64,000 bases of DNA, taken from assembly GCF_050947875.1 (NCBI RefSeq), contig NC_134570.1, positions 243,032,584-243,096,583 of the forward strand. Direction: 5' to 3'. This DNA comes from Dermacentor variabilis (taxonomy: Eukaryota > Arthropoda > Arachnida > Ixodida > Ixodidae). Below the pieces are notes generated by a model. That model searched no databases. It was not told the origin of the DNA and saw only the letters and a list, made by a program, of their open reading frames with translations. Positions 43,442-53,489 of this stretch are shown here, one piece after another (position 1 is the first letter of the stretch; each line of letters starts with the position of its first letter). A program made the position numbers and the translations under genes.

Positions 43442-44790
43442 TCATTGCTGTTTAGTGAAGTCTTCCGCGCTTATTATCCCAAGGAAAGCTTCGTTGTCCT
43501 CGTCGTCTTGTGGCGGGGGATCGATGGGGGTGCGTGATAAGCAGTCGGCGTCAGAGTGTTTTCTTCCGGACTTGTATATTACCGTGACGTCATATTCTTG
43601 CAGTCTGAGGCTCCACCGCGCCAGCCGTCCTGAAGGGTCCTTTAAGTTAGCTAGCCAACACAATGCGTGATGGTCGCTGACGACTTTGAATGGCCTGCCA
43701 TAGAGGTAAGAGTGGAATTTAGCTGTAGCCCAAATGATGGTGAGGCATTCCTTTTCAGTCGTAGAATAATTGCTTTCCGCTTTTGAAAGCGACCGGCTGG
43801 CATACGATATCACCCGTTCAAGTCCTTCTTTCCTCTGGACTAGGACGGCACCGAGGCCTAGGCTACTGGCATCAGTGTGGATTTCGGTATCAGCGTCCTC
43901 GTCAAAGTGTGCAAGTACCGGCGGCGACTGCATGCGTCGTTTGAGTTCTTGAAATGCCTTGGCCTGCGGCGTTTCCCACTTGAACTCGACATCACATTTG
44001 GTTAGATGTGTTAGCGGCTCCGCGATGCGTGAAAAGTCCATGACAAAGCGCCTATAGTAGGCCCACATGCCAAGGAATCTGCGCACTGCCTTCTTGTCGG
44101 TTGGCTGCGGGAACTTTGCGATGGCAGCTGTCTTCTGTGGGTCGGGGCATACTCCTGATTTGCTGATGACCTGGCCTAGAAACAAAAGCTCATCGTAAGC
44201 GAAGTGGCACTTTTCCGGCTTCAGAGTGAGCCCTGATACTTGATGGCCTCTAACACTGTCGCAAGCCACCTAAGGTGATTGTCGAAATTTCCGGCAAAGA
44301 CAACGATGTCATCCATGTAAACAAGACACGTCTGCCACTTCAATCCTGCTAACACTGTGTCCATGACGCGCTGAAATGTTTCAGGTGCCGAGCACAGTCC
44401 GAATGGCATGACCTTGAACTCGTAGAGGCCGTCTGGCATGACGAAGGCGGTCTTTTCGCGATCTCTTTCATCGACTTCTATTTGCCAGTAGCCAGACTTG
44501 AGGTCCACCGACAAGAAGTATTTAGCGTTGCAGAGCCGATCCAATGCGTCGTCTATCCATGGAAGGGGGTACACATCCTTCTTCGTGATCTTGTTCAGTC
44601 GACGATAATCGATGCAGAAGCGTAGGGTTCCGTTCTTTTTCTTCGCCAGGACTACAGGAGAGGCCCACGGGCTTTTTGATGGCTGGATGATGTCGTTGCG
44701 CAGCATTTCGTCGACTTGTTGCCTAATAGATTCACGTTCTCGCCTCGAAACTCGGTAAGGGCTCTGGCGGAGTGGTCGAGCGCTCTCTTC
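43442..44790 (-). pseudogene. G6 reverse transcriptase and RNase H, one frameshift
   Basis: Minus strand. RT from WASPVVLAKKKNGTLRFCIDY through SVDLKSGYWQ (motif A aspartate present) and catalytic Y-M-D-D in VYMDDIVVF, open at 44221-44706. A frameshift near 44240 leads to 43442-44269 with the thumb, RNase H ([34 protein letters not shown]) and the connection [17 protein letters not shown]. All polymerase catalytic residues are kept. Confidence 0.87.
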
Positions 44791-44799
44791 GGTTATTAT

Positions 44800-45660
44800 G
44801 CGATGCTTTGCAACTGGTGTTTGTCAAATCCTCGATGACGTCGAAAAGCAGTCTTTGTATCGTCGGAGAAGACTTCTGTTCTGTTGCTGCTTACTGATAG
44901 GAAGACTTGGATTCACGTCGAAGTCTGGTTCGGGGACTATGCTCATCGGGGTAGATGCATCTGAATCCGAGAGGACAAAGGCATTGCAGGTTTCCAGAAT
45001 TTCCTCGAGGTATGCGATCGTCGTGCCCTTGTTGATGTGCTTGAACTCCCGGCTGAAGTTGGTTAGTATAACTTCTACTTGCCCTCCGTGGAGTCGAGCG
45101 ATCCCTCTTGCGACGCAAATTTCACGGTCGAGCAGTAGATGTTGGTCGCCCTCGATGACGTCTTCTACGTCAGCGGGTGTTTAGGTGCTGACGGAAATAA
45201 TAATGCCGGAGCGCGGCGGTATGCTCACTTGATCTTCGAGCACACTCAAGGCATGGTGACTACAAGAGCTCTTCAGCAGTATCGCTTGATCTTCCGACAG
45301 CGTTATCGATTTTGACTTCAGGTCTTTGATTGCGCCGTGTTGGTTCAGGAAGTCCATGCCGAGAATGATGTCTCGTGAACACTGTTGGAGGATAACGAAT
45401 GTGGTAGGGTAAGTCCGATCATGAACGGTAATTCTTGCCCTGCAGACCCCAGTTGGCGTAATGAGGTGTCTTCCAGCGGTACGAATTTGAGGGCCTTCCC
45501 ATGCAGTCCTAACTTTCCTCAACTGGGCGGCAATGGGTCCACTCATGACGGAGTAATCGGCTCCTGTGTCTAATAAGGCGGTGACTACGTGGCCGTCGAG
45601 AAGCATGTCGAGGTCGGTGGTCCTTTGTCTTGCGTTACAGTTAGGTTTTGACGTCGGATC
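44800..45660 (-). pseudogene. G6 aspartic protease and linker
   Basis: ALLDTGADYSVMSG supplies the Asp-Thr-Gly site, followed by RDIILGMDFLNQHGAI. An in-frame TAA at 45181-45183 interrupts before a linker (EDVIEGDQHLLLDREICVARG) that leads to RT. The protease itself looks complete. Confidence 0.82.
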
Positions 45661-46571
45661 ATGGCTGCGTCGTGTTGAACTGAAGTTGGAACGTCGCGTC
45701 GTCAAGTCGTCTTTCGTCGGTGTAGTCTTGGCTTCCTGATTTCGTCGGGACGGTGGCGTGTCGTTATTACGTCGTCTAGATGGTCTCTTCGTCATCTTCG
45801 TCGGTGGCGGAGGATCTTCGTCAGTTCGACGAACAGCAACCGCACCTCCTTCGGTTGCTGCTTTTAGTTTTCCGGATATGGGCTGACGGACCGGCCCCGG
45901 ACTGGGCCAGTGTAAGGTCGGCGCTGCGGCGACAGGTGGCGGCCTGGTGACAGCGAACGGGAAGGTCGTCGAGGGCTCCATTGAGTGGCGGCGAGGTAGT
46001 CGGCGATATCGCGAGGTCGTTCGCCAATCTGTGGCCGCGGCGTGTTAATGGCGAAACCTTGCAGTCCCATCTCCCGGTATGGGCATTGGCGGTACACATG
46101 GCCGGCTTCTCCGCAGTGGTAGCAGAGCGGGCGGTGGTCGGGGGCGCGCCAAACATCAGTCTTCTTTGGAATGCCGCGTGGGTTGACAGGTTGGCGTGCT
46201 GGCGGCGGGGGTGGTGGTGGACGACGGAACTGTGTCGTCACTGGGCCCGGCTGTGGGCGCGGAGGGGGAACGTGACGGCGGGCTACAGCGGCGTATGTCA
46301 TCGCTTGCGGCTGAGACTGCGGCAATTCAGGGGCTACTTTTAGTTGTTGTTGGAGCTCCTCCCGCACGACCGCTCGGATAGTCTCGCGCTGGTCGTCGGT
46401 GGCCAGTGACTGAACTCCCGCGTAGCTTGTCTAGTTCGGGCGGCGGGCGAATTGCTGGTTTCGCATCTCGAGTGTCTTCTCAATGCTGATGGCCTCGCGA
46501 AGAAACTCGTCGACTGTCTTTGGTGGGCTTCGTACCATTCCGGCAAAACTGGCGTCGGAGATGCCAGATGC
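45661..46571 (-). pseudogene. G6 gag, N-terminus deleted
   Basis: Minus strand. Begins at the deletion border near 46571 (MPDASFAGMVRSPP, EFLREAISIEKTLEMRNQQ), then a stop, then the C-terminal half with a zinc knuckle CYHCGEAGHVYRQC and Arg/Pro-rich sequence. The N-terminal capsid, primer site and the inner end of the 5' LTR are missing, removed as one deletion. Confidence 0.78.
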
Positions 46572-46909
46572 CACAAAAGCAGGCTACACTTATAGCACAA
46601 CGATAGCGGCGAACACGGTCGGCAATCGTCGAAAACCTGATCAGCGGGTCAAGCACGTCGGCTTTTATACAGCAGTTGTCGAATGTTCTAGACTAATCGT
46701 TGGGACCCGCATGCCTTCCACAAAGTTCTACACAATTTGCGTCACGCGATGAAATCAGATAACATAAGGTTCGGCGACAACAGACAGAGGATAGAAGCAT
46801 CGATAACTTTCCAGAAACTTCGGATACATGCAGGGGCGTCCCGCGCTGTGCAATAACATTTGTTAGGTGGCAAAACGTGGTCACCCGATAAAGATAAGTA
46901 CACGTGTTA
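46572..46909 (-). repeat. G6 5' LTR, truncated
   Basis: Aligns with 41752-42099. The inner ~70 bp of the LTR are lost with the gag N-terminus. The outer end GTGTTA differs by one base from the expected GTGTCA and is followed by ATAT. Confidence 0.85.
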
Positions 46910-46913
46910 ATAT

Positions 46914-47405
46914 GATGTTAATGTTGCTTTCACTGCTCCCAATAAGCTAGGTGAGATATGCGCTGCCGTACAGAATAAAAAGGAGCTGGTAAAAGCCAAA
47001 AAACGAACAGATATTTGTCCAGTGAAGCACAATAAGAACAACAGTTTTACTGACTGTCGTATGGGTGTGGTTTATAAAATTCCCCTTAGCTGTGGCCAGT
47101 TCTACGTAGGGCAAACTGGATGATGTATCAATCAGAGGCTAATGGAACATAAAAGGTTGTTAACCGGTAGATCGCCTTCTAATCTTCCGCTACATTGCCG
47201 AGATTGTAACTGCACACCAGAGTTAGATGAATGCGCGATATTGTACAAGCATAAGAATGAAGATACGCGTCTTATGGTAGAGGCATGGCATATCTATATT
47301 GGTGGAAGTGCATGCGTGAGTCAGCCTTCGGTTACTTTACATAAGGAAGAGATTAAGTGCCTTAACAGTTATCTCTCACGTAGACCGGCACGTGTACCCG
47401 ACTGA
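46914..47405 (+). pseudogene. PLE-2 linker and GIY-YIG endonuclease
   Basis: VNVAFTAPNKLGEICAAVQ continues the linker. Then G-V-V-Y-K-I-P ... F-Y-V-G-Q-T-G gives both halves of the GIY-YIG core at 47064-47120. A TGA follows the QTG (likely from CGA). The frame continues with HCRDCNCTP and the end block SACVSQPSVTLHKEE to a stop at 47403-47405. One premature stop aside, the domain is well kept. Confidence 0.82.
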
Positions 47406-47560
47406 CACGTGGTGTTACCATTCCTGAGCATGCGCAGATAAGTTTTGTCTTTTTTTTTTTCGCCTGAGTGCTTCCTTCAGTTGATAGTCGGCATTCGTGT
47501 TGTCCACTTCTCTACTCTTGTGTCCTGTCTGCACACCTCATTTCTTTTTTGCATAATGAA

Positions 47561-47690
47561 GCGATGAAATTGAGAAATTCGCGGGCGCTAGTTGGAATCG
47601 GTTGTCGCAAGACAGGGGTAATTGGAGATCGCAGGGAGAGGCCTTCGTCCTGCAGTGGACATAAAACAGGCTGATGATGATGACGATAGG
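47561..47690 (+). mobile_element. RTE-type LINE 3' end
   Basis: The sequence GTCCTGCAGTGGACATAAAA and a GATGATGATGA tail match, in opposite orientation, the 3' end of the RTE LINE at 55624-55690. It could be the other end of the LINE whose 5' part is at 40780. Confidence 0.7.
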
Positions 47691-47700
47691 GCTAAAGCGT

Positions 47701-48223
47701 ACAAACTCACGACCCAGTGCCTGCGGCGCTCAACGCGTATGCATGGCCGTGTACAAATGGCTCATCCGAAATTGTTTCAGACGTGCCGGCTTCTGCGTGC
47801 CCGGTGGTGACTGTAAATTCTGATGAGTGCCACGAAGCCGCTGCTGGTGTTGCCGAAGTTTGGACCGAGCTGTCAGAATTTCCGGAAGCTGTTGACAAAT
47901 TGACGGTCGACGAGTTTGTGAGTGCAGATGATGGTGTCGCAACCACAAGAGAGCCTGAAAATGAAGACTACATTACCGACATCGTACCGAGTACAAGTGA
48001 AAGTGGACACAATGAGGAAAGCAACGACGATCCTTTGCCCACATTCTTCGACGTGATTGGTGCACTAGTCCGGTGCTTTTGCACAAATGTGGAAGGTTGC
48101 AGCCTTAGTTGCTCCGACTCCTTGGACAATGTGGAGAAGTGCATGTGTCGCAGGCAGCAAAACTGCCCAAGCAGAAGAAAATACAGGACTGTTTCATGCG
48201 AAACTAAACTGTTTCATCAATAA
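47701..48223 (+). pseudogene. P4 transposase C-terminal region
   Basis: A plus-strand open frame with VWTELSEFPEAVDKLTVDEF, an acidic stretch (ENEDYITDIVPSTSESGHNE) and a Lys/Cys-rich end resembles the acidic C-terminus of Tigger transposases. The final part shifts frame before the usual K/Q-rich ending. The DNA-binding and nuclease domains are not seen in P4. Confidence 0.62.
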
Positions 48224-48355
48224 AGTGATTTTATAAATGGTATGTGCTTTTAGGACATCCAATTCTTTAGCAGGCTTATATCGAATTATGCTCTATATTG
48301 GACTGATAGGCGTTTTTTTGCGAGTTTGATATAGCTGGGTTCGACTGTAGTAACA

Positions 48356-49091
48356 ATTTCTAAATATACATTTTTCTGTAGCTGTATCATTAGCAAGTAC
48401 ACACCAGCCATATGATAGATTACTAATAGCTTTAATGTGACCAGTCATCATTAAAGGATATATGCAGCAATGATTTTATTGCTCTTGCTAACTGCTAGTT
48501 GCAGTTTTACACTGTTGGAGGAACTTCTGTTAACTTCGCCTATCTTTCAGTTCATATAATAATGAAGCAGTCAATCAATAAAAATGCTTTATTTTTCAAA
48601 CACATAGAAAAATACAGAAAATTAATAGAGGAGTACGTGGACAAATAACCAAGGGGGGCTTTTTTCATTCGGTTAAAATAGTGCAAACACGTCAGCTGCA
48701 CAAATAACAGCAAAACAGACTGACGCATGTGTTCATGATGGTTCATGACTATCTTCTAGTCAATGAAGCATTTGTTCATTAGACACTGCTAAATGTGATT
48801 TGCACACTATGAAAAATTATCTTTTCTTTATCCATAAGAGGGCTCACAGGTCTAGTTTGAGTTGTTGTGAGATCTCATGAAGTGTTTCAAGAAGTTGGAG
48901 AGAGAAGCAAGATTTGCACATTGCGCAGAGTATGTGTGCTGATTTCTCTGTCGTTGAGTGTGGTTGATTGTATTCTTCTATGTCAATTTTTGTTGAATTA
49001 ATACGAGTGGGTTCTTATTTCTTTTTCATGTTGTGCTCATCACATGTGGTTAAACTGACGGTGATTTCTTAACCTGTTTCACAATATGCAG
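48356..49091. other. Presumed SSU72 intron sequence
   Basis: AT-rich, no element recognised. It ends in a T-rich tract and ATATGCAG, the splice acceptor of the SSU72 exon. No branch point can be assigned with confidence. Confidence 0.55.
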
Positions 49092-49210
49092 AGCTGTCCA
49101 GCCGGCTACCTTGCGACAACTCTCCAGTGCACATAATCAACCTCGACATCCAGGATAACCACGAGGAAGCCACAATTGGTGCATTCCTCATCTGTGAGAT
49201 GGCTCAAATG
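49092..49210 (+). CDS. SSU72: SSU72 (RNA polymerase II CTD phosphatase) internal exon
   Basis: SSU72 removes phosphate from Ser5/Ser7 of the RNA polymerase II C-terminal repeat in transcription termination and 3' processing. The exon encodes about 39 residues including SPVHIINLDIQDNHEEATIG followed by AFLICEMAQM. I recognise this as the C-terminal part of SSU72 (animal homologues read NVDIQDNHEEATLGAFLICE). It has a consensus acceptor (ATATGCAG just before 49092) and donor (GTAAGT at 49211). The frame is open across it and ends in phase 0. The catalytic cysteine loop and the last exon are not in this window. It is the only host exon found and sets the gene direction as plus. Confidence 0.82.
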
Positions 49211-49230
49211 GTAAGTTACCCCACATTTAA

Positions 49231-51039
49231 AGGGCAACTCTGGCAATTTTTTGACCATGTCAAGGTAATGGAATATTTTGGTGCCCGAAACCTCCCTGTC
49301 ATGCATCTGATAGTAGAATTGTTCTGTAAATTTCAAAATAATTTTAAATAAGCGAAAATGTGCAAGAACGAAACCTGACTAAACAACCAAGCAAACCTCT
49401 TCGTGTGATGTCACGAGTGCCCCCAGCGGGGAAGGCATGCAAGGCATTCCGGTTTCGCCCTCTGGGCGAACGAAACTAGCGAAGAGCAGACACTCAGCTG
49501 ATTCGTGACTGCGCTGGACCTTTGGTTGACAATGTCGGGTGAACCAGCTCTTCGGATCTGTCAAATATTGACAGTTATAATTCTGACGAATTCAATAGCC
49601 ACGAATTGCTGTTCACGTTTGACCTGCCATCACGAGAGCCAACACCCATGCGCTACATATCGTGCTGCAACATAAGACCAAGGGCAGCCCTAACCACTGA
49701 TTTTATACCTGCTGCTTGCTATTTTAGGTGTTTTGCCCCTTCTCAGGGAATTGCTTCGCATGCTCACTGTAAGACGTGCAGTGCGACTTTATACATTTGT
49801 ATCCAGCAAGAACACCGCTGACAGTCCAAAGCACCGACCGGTGCATTTGTTTACATCGGCAGGTGCAATGACCACTTGTCGTTCGCTTGAGATACATAAT
49901 GCTAGCTGCGCATCGTTGACATCAATTAATGTCGGAATATATCAAAACAGGCAGATTTTGTGCATGTAAGCACCGTTGCATCACTCTGAATCATGCGGAT
50001 ATGAGCGACTACACACCTTCAAAAATAACGAGTGGGAGACCGTAGTACGGGAGCATTATTATGCTGCCAACTTATCATTCTTCATATTCTCTTCAGGCGC
50101 ACAATATGTTCCGTAAGGTAGACACAGATGAGGACTTTGCACGTAAAATTGTTCATTTAAAGAATGCATAATTTTATCTCGGAAACGCCACTGCCAATAT
50201 TGACACTGTTGGCAGCTGAACGAGGCGGTTATTTACGCTGTTGTATCAAGGGGCCCAAGCTTGCTGCTTGTTTGGGGTACAAGGCAAGCAGTGCACCTTG
50301 GAAGCTAAATAACGAGTCTGCATGACAATACATGAAAATACACTCATGTTCATAGTCGCACTTAATTTAGGGCAGTGCCGGTGAGTGCGGCTGGCAGCTT
50401 TCTGTCGAAAATGCACCGATGTCGTCGCTTCTCCCTTTTTTTTGTGTGTGCACTGTATGAAATTAGGAGTGGCTTATTTCAAATGCATATGGTGAAAACG
50501 GAAGGAGTTTTCGTCATCCTGATGGCTTAATTGGCTTCAGGTTAGTCGCTCAGGTCTGCTACCAGTAGACACATTAACTACACGACTGTCACACATAGGT
50601 TTAACCTCAGCTGAACATGATCGGCATCAGCACAAACTGCGTTTGCGGATGGCGAGGGCTCAAGTTCTTGCAGCCAACAACGCAACACCACTTTCCTCCC
50701 ATCGCTTGCCTGTTTACAGGAAATGCAGTTTTTCGTGACAGCAACTTTTCACGCCATGCACTAGCTCACGATAGTCGACGCCTTGACACTGTCGTCGCTG
50801 TCATCTGCATGATCCTGGCATGCTCTGCATGGAACACTTCCGACGTCATACACAATGTGGCCTGTAACTGAGGAAGAGGTGAGGTGGGGTGTTCGAGGCA
50901 AATAATTAAATTCGTTTCTAAAAAATCTGTGCCACTCTCAAACCTGCTTTTTTGAGGACATGACGGAAATGTTCAGAGGAACGTACCCAATGAATTTCAT
51001 CAACATTCGTTCACATCGAAAAATCGCCAGAGTTGCACT
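49231..51039. mobile_element. 1.8-kb TTAA-flanked non-autonomous DNA element
   Basis: Ends AGGGCAACTCTGGCAATTTTT and AGTGCAACTCTGGCGATTTTT (20 bases shown at most are near-identical inverted repeats), flanked by TTAA at 49227-49230 and 51040-51043. TTAA targets suggest a piggyBac-like element. Internal frames are short and not recognised. It begins 20 bp after the SSU72 exon. Confidence 0.7.
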
Positions 51040-51043
51040 TTAA

Positions 51044-52239
51044 TAAGGATTAACTGGGGCGCAGTACACTCTGGGGAAGCACTGCTGTCACTCTGGCAGG
51101 GTGTTGGGAGGCCAGGCAACCACAGTTACATCAACGACAGAGTTTGCCACTGCGCCACATTGCAGGTGTCCCATGATGCAGCTTAGAGTTTGTGGGCTTT
51201 GAATGAACAGGCAGTCATGCTTGCATGCTGTGCTTGCATACTTACTCCCTTTGAGACACATAAGAGGTGACCTTGGAAGTGTGTTTGCCTGCAGCATAAT
51301 AGTTCATTTCTACTCCTATAAATACACACAGGGGAGCTGCAGAAGAAGCCATCATAAACAGCTTGACTGGGCCCTTATACAGAGCAGCAGCAACAGGCAA
51401 TCCAAAACAATTCATAGCACATGTGACAGCTTCACGTAAAAAATAACACAACAGCAAAAACGAGAACACTAAACAAAATCTTATCCGCACTTATGTATGC
51501 ACAGACCAGATTACTTCATCAGAGGCATGATTACACATATTTAAGACCATTGTCAAATAACATGCATTAAATAACAGCACGAATGACAAGAATAATGAAA
51601 ACAATATAAATAGAACAAAAAAAGACAGCCTCGCTTGGAGATTGAATTTTAGCTAGAAGCATTTGCACGAGTAAAAAGAAAAATGGTGTTTCAATGTGTT
51701 AGCTTTTGCAAATGTTGGCTTTATCTCTCATTTTGGACATGACAACATGTTTCGCTGTACTCTCTCATACGATAGGCCTACACGTTTGCAACATGGACCT
51801 CTGACCTCTTTTCATTCTACAATTTATATCGGGTATAAAAAAAAGTAAAGATTCTGTAAGTTTCTTCATGCAGGCAGTGTTGTACGTATTTTTATATTCC
51901 TTTTTTATATTTTTCCCCTTTTCTTTCTCACTATACCTAAAGGCCCTCATGTCTAATACAAAGGAAAGCGTACTTCAGTGTTTCCTTTAGCTCTGAGCTC
52001 ATCCAGTGTGACAGCAGTATTTTCTTATTGTGGAGAGTGCCATTTTGTTTGGCTTGCTTGAGTGTTTCCTACCTGGCATGCACAGTACGCCTGCATCCAT
52101 GCATAAGCTGCTGTGTCAAAGACAAAGCAAACCTAGCTTCATACACTTAGCTGCTGTCACAGTAGAACCTGCCTGCAGCACAGTTACTAAATTTGCTTGG
52201 ATTCTGATTGCTCTTATACAGCAATGAACATGCAGGGAA
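51044..52239. other. No gene seen
   Basis: AT-rich sequence between two TTAA-flanked elements. Only short chance frames. Confidence 0.5.
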
Positions 52240-52243
52240 TTAA

Positions 52244-53154
52244 AAGGACCCTGAACCACTTTTTGTGAAAGTCGAGAAACGCATTTGGAGTTGAGACTTT
52301 CAGAAATACTTTGCTGCAAAAAGTAGTACTTCAATGCGTTCAGCAGAAGTGCAGTTATTAAAAATCAAGTGTCCCCTACACGGTGCTTCTGCTCCTTCTT
52401 CCTTAACTTGCACTGCAGAGGCTATGGCGCAGCGAGGCGTGGCCGCAACACTCCCCCTACTGAATATACTGAACCATGACATGCGGTTCAAATGTGATTT
52501 TGGATGTTTGCAACTGTAGCGTATGTTCACAACATGCACTGCATATGCGCAGCGTTTTGCTTTGTGCACCACAGTGCTTGAGTGCGCGCTCGTGCTCAAA
52601 TGCTCCAGTCCAGCCATGCTACGGGGTGCAGGCTGGCTTTGTCCTGCACCAGCTTGACCAACGGATAGTAGCCACACCCGACTTGCGCGTTGTGATGTGC
52701 ATCAATAGCTCGATACGAAGCAAGTCTGCCAAGGTTTCTAACCAGCAGAGAGAGAAAGCCTTATGAAATGCTGGGTGAGGTAAAGGGCAGGGCCCACGAG
52801 ACTAGCCCCACCAGAGCTGCCCTTCCTCAGACCCTTGAGTCTCGCCGGCCAGCCGGACTGCCCAGAGTTGGTTCTCTAGGAGCGGGCAGGAGTGTGCGCA
52901 TGCTCGCAAGCATGGATGTGGTTCGACCCTAAGTTTTTCATGGTCTGAGGCTAGTTGAGTTTTCAAAACTAGTCGGAATTTGCGAGACCCAACGGCTATA
53001 ACAGCTATAAGCAGGGTGGCCAAAGTTTGATTCCTACGCAGGCAGCCACGTTGGAGCATTAGCAGACTATAGTTGGCTTTGTCCAGAAGTACGCAATTGT
53101 TATTGAAATTCGAAAGCAGATTTTTTCTTATGTCAGCCTGTTTATTAAATTTCG

Positions 53155-53193
<39 letters not shown>

Positions 53194-53485
53194 GCACACA
53201 CACAGTAACAGTAGGAAGAAGTGCACTGATCCAAACACCCTTCTTGATTGATGTCAGCTATTGGCCAATAGCATCCACGTATGGAAATCTGCTATAATTA
53301 CCAAATAAAGTGTCCAAGGAAGAGCGAGGAACAGGCTTTTGTTGAAAAGAGAGCGTTTAAGAAAAGGGTGACTTTGAGCTCCGCACGCCGCGCATGACCG
53401 TAAGATTTCACTGAAATGTTCACAGCCGTGCATGCTATCTGTGGGCTGGTTTTTCACCAAACCCGAGGGGTGGTACAGCACCCCT
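52244..53485. mobile_element. 1.2-kb TTAA-flanked element (probable MITE)
   Basis: TTAA at 52240-52243 and 53486-53489 flanks imperfect inverted ends (AAGGACCCTGAACCAC and AGGGGTGCTGTACCAC). The ends are less alike than in the 1.8-kb element, so confidence is lower. No transposase frame is seen. Confidence 0.5.
53155..53204 (+). repeat. (TA)n(CA)n microsatellite
   Basis: About 13 TA units followed by about 12 CA units with one CG interruption, inside the 1.2-kb TTAA-flanked element. Confidence 0.92.
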
Positions 53486-53489
53486 TTAA

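Larger units (their letters stand above)
41681..46909 (-). mobile_element. Ty3/gypsy retrotransposon G6 nested in PLE-2
   Basis: 5.2-kb minus-strand element, left LTR 41681-42099, right LTR truncated (46572-46909). An exact ATAT duplication is at 41677-41680 and 46910-46913. Removing G6 rejoins the PLE-2 linker frame. The two LTR copies differ at about 21 of ~338 aligned positions by eye. Confidence 0.92.
41302..47560 (+). mobile_element. Penelope-like element PLE-2, 5'-truncated with inverted 5' end, split by G6
   Basis: Plus strand. It begins with an inverted copy of its own coding region, then the RT-nuclease linker (41424-41680), is split by G6, and resumes at 46914 with the linker, GIY-YIG nuclease and 3' untranslated region to ~47560. 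RT is absent. Confidence 0.78.
39120..48347 (+). mobile_element. P4: Tigger/pogo element with large nested content
   Basis: Terminal repeats CAGTTGAACCCAACTATATC and CAGTCGAACCCAGCTATATC with TA on both sides (39118-39119 and 48348-48349). The two ends are 9.2 kb apart because LINE fragments, PLE-2 and G6 lie inside. The left part (39120-40600) carries only a short possible transposase start near 39560 (MKRQNSPFAV, stop); the right part carries the transposase C-terminus. Confidence 0.88.
35221..48355 (+). mobile_element. Ty3/gypsy retrotransposon G5 (related to G2/G4), heavily nested
   Basis: Plus strand: gag, protease and integrase are recognisable, but RT and RNase H are absent. The 5' LTR is not recognised; the left edge is set at the first gag sequence. 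The 3' LTR is split by P4. It hosts Ruka, a PLE palindrome and P4 with all its contents. Confidence 0.75.
38994..48355 (+). repeat. G5 3' LTR, split by P4
   Basis: The LTR starts TGCCACGAG after a G-rich tract CTGGGGTTGGTAG (compare TGCTACG after GGGGGTAG in G4). It runs to 39119 and resumes after P4 at 48350 to end in GTAACA. Its body is not obviously alignable to the G4 LTR, so the start is inferred. Confidence 0.6.
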
